Shown: one piece after another, positions 56,566 to 62,000 of the stretch
How the letters are laid out: the number at the start of each line of letters is the position of its first letter
Numbering within the stretch: the first letter of the stretch is position 1
Assembly: GCA_023475025.1 (NCBI GenBank)
Contig: JAMCWB010000034.1
Span: 1-62,000, forward strand
DNA length: 62,000 nucleotides
Source: Gammaproteobacteria bacterium
GTDB taxonomy: Bacteria; Pseudomonadota; Gammaproteobacteria; Pseudomonadales; Pseudomonadaceae
Direction: 5' to 3'
Notes under the pieces: generated by a model
The model's input: the letters and a program-made list of their open reading frames with translations, nothing else
What the model was told of the DNA's origin: nothing
The model's database searches: none
Program-made: the position numbers and the translations under genes

Positions 56566-56970
56566 TTATTCTCCTCGCAGGGCGGTCATCAGCCCTTTGA
56601 ACTTGCCATTAAGGAAGGTGAAGCTGGCCTGGAAGTCGATGGCATTCTCGGCAAATTTCGCCTGCTCTACCTGGGTATCCACGGTATTGCCATCAATCGC
56701 GGGCTGGTTAGGCGTCCGAAAACGCAGCGCTGCGGCCTGATCGATGAAGCCCTCCGCCGGCATATGCCGTGCATGGGTACGATCTGCCCGAAAGCTGCTG
56801 TCAGCACCCGACTGCTGCGCCGCAAGCACCGACTGAAAATCCAGGTCACGGGCCTTGAAGTTGGGTGTGTCCGCGTTAGCCAGATTATTGGCCAGCACTG
56901 AGGCACGCTCGGCACGAAACTTCAGTGCCTGCTCGTGAATACCCAGCGCGCGGTCAAAGTTCAGACTCAT
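56566..56970 (-). CDS. flgB: Flagellar proximal rod protein FlgB
   Basis: Rod protein of 134 residues, recognised by LANNLANADTPNFKARDLDF. First gene of the leftward flgBCDE operon, with a sigma-54 promoter upstream. Confidence 0.95.
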   Translation of the reverse strand: MSLNFDRALGIHEQALKFRAERASVLANNLANADTPNFKARDLDFQSVLAAQQSGADSSFRADRTHARHMPAEGFIDQAAALRFRTPNQPAIDGNTVDTQVEQAKFAENAIDFQASFTFLNGKFKGLMTALRGE

Positions 56971-57022
56971 GGTGGCAACCTCGTGTCAATTTCTACGGAG
57001 TAATCTCCGGACAAGGTCACAT

Positions 57023-57040
57023 AAGCAATCGTCGTGCCAA
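57023..57040 (-). promoter_or_regulatory. Sigma-54 (RpoN) promoter for flgBCDE
   Basis: On the minus strand, TTGGCACGACGATTGCTT: GG (57038-57037), 10 bp, GC (57026-57025). A near-perfect match to TGGCACG-N4-TTGCA/T. About 53 bp upstream of the flgB ATG. Confidence 0.88.
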
Positions 57041-57192
57041 AAAACAAACCCTGATATTTCAAAGACTTAATAGTTTAACTATCGCTGAAGCGGCAACGTT
57101 TTTCCGTCACCAGGCAAAGGAGGGGTAGTAGACAACCGGAGCGGCAAGGGGTCGCCGCTCAGTCGGAATGGAGCAGAAAAAAGCTGAGTGGA

Positions 57193-58020
57193 TTACTTCG
57201 CCTGGTAAACGATACCCGGACTGCACTGCACCATCTGATACAGCTCCGGCAAGCCATTGAGCGCTTCGGAGGCCCCCAGCATCAGATAGCCACCGGGTTT
57301 CAGCGTGGCGTGGATACGCCGCAGAATGTCCTTTTTCAGATCAGCCGAGAAGTAAATCAGCACATTCCGGCAAAATACGATATCGAACTTGCCCAGCACC
57401 GCGTAGCTGTCGAGCAGATTCAGGGCGCGGAACTCGACCCGGCTGCGAATCGGCTGCTTGACCACCCAGCGCCCAGGGCCGAGAGGATCAAAATAACGGG
57501 TCAGGCTCTCTGGAGCCAGGCCGCGAGCCACCGACAGGCTGTCGTACTCGGCACTTTTTGCTGCTGTCAAAATACTGCCAGACAGATCGGTGGCAACAAT
57601 GTGCGCACCTGCACGCAGCTGACCGGGATTATTGCGCTCGAACTCATCGATCGACATGCTCAGTGAGTAAGGCTCCTGACCAGAGGAGCAGGCTGCCGAC
57701 CAGATACGCAGACGCTGATGCGGATTGCCCTTGATAAACTCGGGGATGAGCTTTTTCTTTAAAACCTCAAAGGGATAGACGTCACGAAACCACAGGGTTT
57801 CATTGGTGGTCATGGCATCAACCACTGACTCTTTCAGACCGCTACGGGGCTGGGTCTGGATGCGACGCACCAGCTCACTCAAACTGGTGATTTTTTCCTG
57901 CTCAAGCAACCGGTTAAGCCGGCTAGCTACCAGGTACTGCTTGTTATCTCCCAGCACAATGCCGCAGGTCTTTTCCAGAAACTCGCGGAAAACCTGAAAA
58001 TCCTGATTTGCTGAACTCAC
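57193..58020 (-). CDS. cheR: Chemotaxis protein methyltransferase
   Basis: Methylates glutamates of chemoreceptors with SAM. The 275 residues begin with a GTG. The N-terminal CheR helices are followed by MTTNETLWFRDVYPF, the SAM motif RIWSAACSSGQEPYSLSM and FDIVFCRNVLIYFSADLK. Downstream of cheV and upstream of flgB, all leftward. Confidence 0.95.
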   Translation of the reverse strand: MSSANQDFQVFREFLEKTCGIVLGDNKQYLVASRLNRLLEQEKITSLSELVRRIQTQPRSGLKESVVDAMTTNETLWFRDVYPFEVLKKKLIPEFIKGNPHQRLRIWSAACSSGQEPYSLSMSIDEFERNNPGQLRAGAHIVATDLSGSILTAAKSAEYDSLSVARGLAPESLTRYFDPLGPGRWVVKQPIRSRVEFRALNLLDSYAVLGKFDIVFCRNVLIYFSADLKKDILRRIHATLKPGGYLMLGASEALNGLPELYQMVQCSPGIVYQAK

Positions 58021-58066
58021 GCAGCCATCCTGTTAAACCCTTCGCTGATAAACACCGGTGATCTGG

Positions 58067-59008
58067 CTATTGTGCCACATCGCCGCGCAAAGCATGCAGT
58101 CGGTCGACAACCCGACTGGCCAATTCATCCGGACGAAACTTGGCGAGAAAATCATCTGCCCCGACCTTTTTCACCATCGCCTGGTTGAAAACCCCCGACA
58201 ATGACGTATGTAGCATGACATGCAGACTGCTCATACGTGGATCATTGCGCACCTCGGCGGTGAGGGTATAACCATCCATCTCCGGCATTTCGATATCCGA
58301 GACCATCAACAGCAACTCCTTGGTTACGTCATCGCCATTATCGGCCATTGCCTTGAGATAATTGAGAGCCTGGCGACCATCATTCAGGGCAATCACCTCA
58401 ACACCCACCTCTTCCAGGCAACGGGTTACCTGTTTGCGTGCGATCATTGAGTCATCAACCACCAGCACACGCCGGGAAACCGCCTCAGCCTGGGTCTGTT
58501 CATCAATGATCCCCTCGGAAACACCTTCGGTCATCGGCACCACTTCAGCCAGTATCTTTTCCACGTCAATGATTTCAACCATCTGCTCATCGACCCGGGT
58601 TACCGCTGTCAGATAATGCTCACGCCCGGTACCCCGGGGCGGCGGATGAATATCCGACCAGTTCATATTGACGATACGTTCGACCGAGCGCACCAGAAAG
58701 CCCTGCACCCGATAGTTATATTCAGTAATGATCACAAAAGCCGTGCTGATGTCATCCAGCCCGGGGCCACCTGTTGCCTTATTGAGATCGATGATCGGCA
58801 GGGTACCCCCGCGGATATGCGCAACACCGCGAACAACCGGGTTCAGCTTGGGCAGAATGGTCAGCTTGGGGCACTGCAGCACTTCTTTGACCTTGAACAC
58901 ATTGATGCCGTACAGCTGCTTGCCCGCCAGGCGGAACAACAACAACTCAAGGCGATTCTGTCCAACCAGCTGGGTACGCTGGTTGACTGAATCCATTACG
59001 CCAGCCAT
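58067..59008 (-). CDS. cheV: CheV, CheW-CheY fusion coupling protein
   Basis: Chemotaxis adaptor of 313 residues: an N-terminal CheW-like domain (LLLFRLAGKQLYGINVFKVK, GVAHIRGGTLPIIDL) and a C-terminal receiver domain (VLVVDDSMIARKQV, with the phospho-Asp in LLMVSDIEMPEMDG and Lys in KVGADDFLAKF). I start at ATG 59008, with AAGGAG 7 bases upstream; a longer start is less likely. Confidence 0.94.
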   Translation of the reverse strand: MAGVMDSVNQRTQLVGQNRLELLLFRLAGKQLYGINVFKVKEVLQCPKLTILPKLNPVVRGVAHIRGGTLPIIDLNKATGGPGLDDISTAFVIITEYNYRVQGFLVRSVERIVNMNWSDIHPPPRGTGREHYLTAVTRVDEQMVEIIDVEKILAEVVPMTEGVSEGIIDEQTQAEAVSRRVLVVDDSMIARKQVTRCLEEVGVEVIALNDGRQALNYLKAMADNGDDVTKELLLMVSDIEMPEMDGYTLTAEVRNDPRMSSLHVMLHTSLSGVFNQAMVKKVGADDFLAKFRPDELASRVVDRLHALRGDVAQ

Positions 59009-59035
59009 AAGCCACTCCTTCTCTCTGCCCGGGTC

Positions 59036-59052
59036 AGGCACGCTATTTGCTT
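59036..59052 (+). promoter_or_regulatory. Sigma-54 (RpoN) promoter for flgA
   Basis: AGGCACGCTATTTGCTT: GG (59037-59038), 10 bp, GC (59049-59050), matching the core of TGGCACG-N4-TTGC. About 60 bp upstream of flgA and divergent from cheV. Confidence 0.78.
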
Positions 59053-59113
59053 GATCTCATGACAACGACGTTTCATTGACATGCACTACCCCTAAGCCAT
59101 CAAGGTTAATTGT

Positions 59114-59827
59114 ATGCGGTTTCTCAACATCTGCGCGGCTTTGGCGCTACTTTTTTCAGCCCACGCATCAGCCAACCCGCTGATTGAACAGCTTATCGGC
59201 GTGACCACGGCTTTTCTTGAGGAAGAAATCGAGCAACATCTCGGCCAGAGCAGCCGCGATGCGCGCCATAGTATCAGCGTCAACCGTCTGGATTCGCGGC
59301 TGCGCCTGACGCCCTGCCCCGAGCAGTCCCTGCAGGCCAGCCTGGAAAGCCCGGCAACACCGGTCGGCCGGGTTACCGTTCGTGTTGCCTGTGACAGTGA
59401 CCAGGTGCGCTGGCGTCTCTTTGTACCGGCCCAGGTCAATCTCTATCAACCGGTTGTTGTCCTGACTCGTCCACTCGGGCGCCACGTTCCCATCAGTACT
59501 GAAGACCTTACCCTGCTCGAGCGCGACGTCGGGCTACTCAATGGTAGCTACCTGACCGAACTGGATCAGGCTATTGGCATGCGTACGCGGCGCGCAATCC
59601 GTCAAGACAGCGTGCTCAACCCGAGCCACCTGGAGCTGGATGAGATCATCAAGCGCGGCGACCAGGTAGTTATCAGTGCAGCCAATCCCCAGTTATCGGT
59701 ACGTATGCCGGGCGAAGCCCTTGAGGGCGGCGTAGTCGGCAGCCAGATCCGGGTTCGCAATACCCGCTCCGGACGCACGGTAACAGCACGGATAACTGCT
59801 CCCGGACAGGTTCAGGTGGCCCTGTGA
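59114..59827 (+). CDS. flgA: Flagellar P-ring assembly chaperone
   Basis: Periplasmic chaperone for FlgI assembly. The 237 residues begin with a signal peptide, MRFLNICAALALLFSAHASA. The SAF-like C-terminal domain has AIGMRTRRAIRQDSVLNPSH, RGDQVVISAANPQLSVRMPG and GSQIRVRNTRSGRTVTARI, all typical of FlgA. Rightward, leading flgA-flgM-flgN. Confidence 0.93.
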   Translation: MRFLNICAALALLFSAHASANPLIEQLIGVTTAFLEEEIEQHLGQSSRDARHSISVNRLDSRLRLTPCPEQSLQASLESPATPVGRVTVRVACDSDQVRWRLFVPAQVNLYQPVVVLTRPLGRHVPISTEDLTLLERDVGLLNGSYLTELDQAIGMRTRRAIRQDSVLNPSHLELDEIIKRGDQVVISAANPQLSVRMPGEALEGGVVGSQIRVRNTRSGRTVTARITAPGQVQVAL

Positions 59828-59924
59828 AGGCAAGCAATCATTCGGGTATACTCAACAAAACGGGTTCAAATGACGTTTTCAGAGCAGCTTTTTTCACTGC
59901 GGCAAAAAAATCTTTGTCCAGGGC

Positions 59925-59951
59925 TAAAGTTTTTATCGCACTGGCCGTTAC
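59925..59951 (+). promoter_or_regulatory. FliA (sigma-28) promoter for flgM
   Basis: TAAAGTTT, 11 bp, GCCGTTAC; consensus TAAAGTTT-N11-GCCGATAA with two changes in the -10. It is 40 bp before flgM and fits the late expression of FlgM and FlgN from FliA promoters. Confidence 0.85.
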
Positions 59952-59990
59952 ATATGTCAGCAAAGTAAATAATTCTTGAGGACGGATACA

Positions 59991-60314
59991 ATGGTCATTG
60001 ACTTCAACGCGCCCAACAGCGCCAACAACAGCGGCCGCAGCAGCCAGGCTGGTGCGGCGAACGGCAAGCGTGAAGCCGGCATGGATAGCGCCAGCACTGA
60101 CAGCCGCAGCCTGCAAACACCTGCACCGGCCGGTGATACTGCCGTCAATCTGAGCAGCCAGGCCCAGCAGCTTCAGGCGATTGAAGACCGCCTGAAACAA
60201 ATGCCCGAAGTCGACAGTCAGCGGGTAGCCGAGCTACGCGAAGCCATTGCCAACGGCAGCTACCAGATTGACAGCGGCCGCATTGCTGACAAACTACTGG
60301 CCACTGAGGGCTGA
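59991..60314 (+). CDS. flgM: Anti-sigma-28 factor FlgM
   Basis: Binds FliA and is exported through the finished hook to release it. The 107 residues begin MVIDFNAPNSANN (ATG 59991, GAGGA upstream). An unstructured Ser/Asn/Gly-rich N-terminus is followed by the conserved FliA-binding C-terminus, VAELREAIANGSYQIDSGRI and ADKLLA. Confidence 0.94.
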   Translation: MVIDFNAPNSANNSGRSSQAGAANGKREAGMDSASTDSRSLQTPAPAGDTAVNLSSQAQQLQAIEDRLKQMPEVDSQRVAELREAIANGSYQIDSGRIADKLLATEG

Positions 60315-60357
60315 TCCGCAGCCCTCTACTCTGCTTAATTGATCACGGAGAAACGGC

Positions 60358-60816
60358 ATGCAGCAACTGGCTTCTTTACTGGAAAACGCCAACCAGGACT
60401 GCCTTGCCTTTCTCGCTTTGCTCGATGATGAGCAACAAGCTCTTATCAACAGCGATATGACCATGCTCGAACAACTGCTCGAGCAGAAATCTCCCCTGAT
60501 TACTCGCCTGAACCAACACGACCAACTGATCAACGAGTGGCTTGCATCCCGGCAGCTACCCCCAGGCGGACTGCGGGATTATCTGGCCACGCTGGCAGAT
60601 AACGAATTACAAGCGGCCTATGCCGCATTTCTGGCCAATCTGGAGCAATGCCAGCAAGCCAGCAACCGCAATGCTCGCCTGGTAGCACATAACCAGCACA
60701 GCACCCGCCACTTGCTCGACCTGCTGCGCAACCAGGGCGAAACCACACAGAATGTCTATGACCGTCAAGGGCTTACCCGCGGCCCTGGTGGGCAGAGAAC
60801 CATCAGTAAGGCCTGA
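60358..60816 (+). CDS. flgN: Flagellar export chaperone FlgN
   Basis: Chaperone for FlgK and FlgL. The 152 residues are helical and coiled-coil: MQQLASLLENANQDCLAFLA, LEQLLEQKSPLITRLNQHDQ. The C-terminal VYDRQGLTRGPGGQRTISKA holds the YDRxGxT motif that binds the junction proteins. Downstream of flgM. Confidence 0.9.
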   Translation: MQQLASLLENANQDCLAFLALLDDEQQALINSDMTMLEQLLEQKSPLITRLNQHDQLINEWLASRQLPPGGLRDYLATLADNELQAAYAAFLANLEQCQQASNRNARLVAHNQHSTRHLLDLLRNQGETTQNVYDRQGLTRGPGGQRTISKA

Positions 60817-60886
60817 GTTTGTAGTCAAACTGCCAGCATAGTGTTGTATAGTAGCGCTACCGCTGAAAATATAACGGGAATACTCA

Positions 60887-61636
60887 GTGACGAGTCTTTT
60901 TGCGCAACCGGACGGACCTCAGCCACCGCGGGACGTTCGCTCCCCCATTGAAATCTGCGCCCTGCTGAAAAGCCTGCAGCAATCGCGCATCCCTCTTTCT
61001 ATCCGCTTCAGTGATCGCAATGATGTGTTCCAGAGCTTTATTGTGCAACTGGACAACAGCCGTCAACTGGTGTGGATTGACGAGATGATCCCGCAGACAG
61101 GGGATCGCTACATGAGCCAGGGCGAGCCCTGCCAGCTGGAAGCCTGGCTGGAAGGTGCCCATTTATTCTGGCAAGGTGAGGGTGCTGTGCGCGAAATGCT
61201 CGACGACGCGCCGGCATTTCGCTTGAACCTGCCGCAACTGCTGGTCTATCACCAGAAACGCGGGGCCTTCCGCGCACCGGTGCGGCGCAGCCTGGATGTC
61301 GGCATCAGCCTTGCCCATAGCAAGCTGGGGGCAGCGCCTCGCGGCCACCTGATGGATATCTCGGCCACCGGCTGCAAAGCGCGCCTGGAAGGCAACCAGG
61401 TGAACCTGCTACCACCCGGTGAAGTCTTTGACCTCAGCCATCTCAACCTGCCCGATAGCGGACGAACGCCAGTCACCGTAGAAATTCGCCACCGTCATTA
61501 TTTCACTGATAGCAATGAAACCCATGTTGGTCTGATGTTTCATCGCATGAGTCCAGGCCTGCAGCGACAGATCGATCGCTTTGTCAATTTCCTGCAACGC
61601 GAGGCCCGCCGCATGGAACGCGACGACCTGATCTGA
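60887..61636 (+). CDS. flgZ: Flagellar brake protein, YcgR/FlgZ-like PilZ protein
   Basis: A cyclic-di-GMP-binding protein that slows or changes flagellar motility. The 249 residues have the N-terminal YcgR domain (ICALLKSLQQSRIPLSIRFS) and a C-terminal PilZ domain beginning near residue 125: RGAFRAPVRR with the RxxxR motif, then LMDISATGCKARLEGN with the (D/N)xSxxG motif. The start is GTG. Following flgN, as in Pseudomonas. Confidence 0.88.
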   Translation: MTSLFAQPDGPQPPRDVRSPIEICALLKSLQQSRIPLSIRFSDRNDVFQSFIVQLDNSRQLVWIDEMIPQTGDRYMSQGEPCQLEAWLEGAHLFWQGEGAVREMLDDAPAFRLNLPQLLVYHQKRGAFRAPVRRSLDVGISLAHSKLGAAPRGHLMDISATGCKARLEGNQVNLLPPGEVFDLSHLNLPDSGRTPVTVEIRHRHYFTDSNETHVGLMFHRMSPGLQRQIDRFVNFLQREARRMERDDLI

Positions 61637-61655
61637 GTCAGCCAACAACCGAGCG

Positions 61656-62000
61656 CTACCCGGGCCGGTGATCGGCTTGATCCTCATCGCGTTCGGAGAC
61701 TGACACCGCATAGGCTTCAGACTCGTCAATCATCTGTTCCACGACAATCTGCTCATCGACCCGCGGGTCCAGTGCCGCCGCCAACGGCGAACTGGCGAGG
61801 TTACCGGCAGATGGCATGTAGTGCACTGGCGCCTCTTCCACCAGATGCTCGCCAGTCACGGTTTCGGGCCGTACCTTGAGCACCAGGATAAAGCTGCACG
61901 CCCCCATGAAGACATAGAGCCAGGGCGCCCCCAGCCCTTTCATCACCATCGAGCCCAACAGCGGCCCGACACTGGCACCCACACCAAAGGTCACCAGCAA
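61656..62000 (-). CDS. MFS transporter, C-terminal part (runs off the right edge)
   Basis: The last 115 codons of a leftward membrane transporter. It enters with LVTFGVGASVGPLLGSMVMK, GLGAPWLYVFMGACSFILVL, two membrane helices of the MFS type, then a hydrophilic acidic tail (QIVVEQMIDESEAYAVSVSE). The gene continues beyond 62000, so the start is not in view. Confidence 0.75.
   Translation of the reverse strand: MLVTFGVGASVGPLLGSMVMKGLGAPWLYVFMGACSFILVLKVRPETVTGEHLVEEAPVHYMPSAGNLASSPLAAALDPRVDEQIVVEQMIDESEAYAVSVSERDEDQADHRPG

Overview
This window is chromosomal DNA from a Pseudomonas-like gammaproteobacterium. Three things point there. The order purU-mvaT-sbcB matches Pseudomonas. dnaX-ybaB-recR has the SRP RNA gene directly upstream. 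A contiguous flgZ/flgN/flgM/flgA-cheV-cheR-flgBCDE-flgFGHIJKL block carries sigma-54 and FliA promoters in the pseudomonad hierarchy. A non-aeruginosa lineage such as the P. pertucinogena group (Halopseudomonas) would fit, but that is inference. No tRNA, rRNA, CRISPR array or prophage was seen.

Layout. 0-5.5 kb is the accessory zone: an IS3-type element, a worn dinD-like gene remnant ended by an interspersed repeat, and a type I restriction hsdR with no hsdM or hsdS in view. 5.5-8.2 kb: ROK sugar kinase, YqiA-type esterase and a secreted endonuclease I with an extra C-terminal domain. 8.2-13.2 kb: dabB-dabA (proton-coupled inorganic carbon uptake) diverging from an NhaR-like LysR regulator across a perfect inverted repeat. 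13.2-19.5 kb: metabolic and hypothetical genes separated by two repeat-rich gaps. 19.5-25.1 kb: redox genes trxC, hemN (with an Anr box), moaA, and ahpC/ahpF (with an OxyR site).

25.1-30.8 kb: a deleted chemoreceptor relic, a CBS-domain gene coupled to a small ORF, purU, mvaT, sbcB, a small lipoprotein, and uspE behind an Anr-type box. 30.8-35.5 kb: an Entner-Doudoroff operon edd-pgl-eda diverging from pyruvate kinase; together these take 6-phosphogluconolactone to pyruvate. 35.5-45.6 kb: pirin, recR-ybaB-dnaX with ffs, a thiopurine methyltransferase, a CPA1 antiporter and a copA-cueR operon with a 19-bp-spacer promoter.

45.6-61.6 kb: a repeat cluster, then flagellar rod, hook, ring, hook-associated, chaperone and chemotaxis genes in two large leftward sigma-54 transcription units (flgBCDE and flgFGHIJKL), leftward cheV and cheR, and the rightward flgA, flgM, flgN and PilZ-protein genes. 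The window ends inside an MFS transporter.

I found no convincing wholly new multi-gene system. The points most worth a second look are the hsdR/dinD-remnant locus with its tight start/stop overlaps, the DAB transporter with a dedicated regulator, the alternating 97-bp tandem repeat, the nested inverted repeat over the start of the M14 peptidase, and the internally deleted chemoreceptor.
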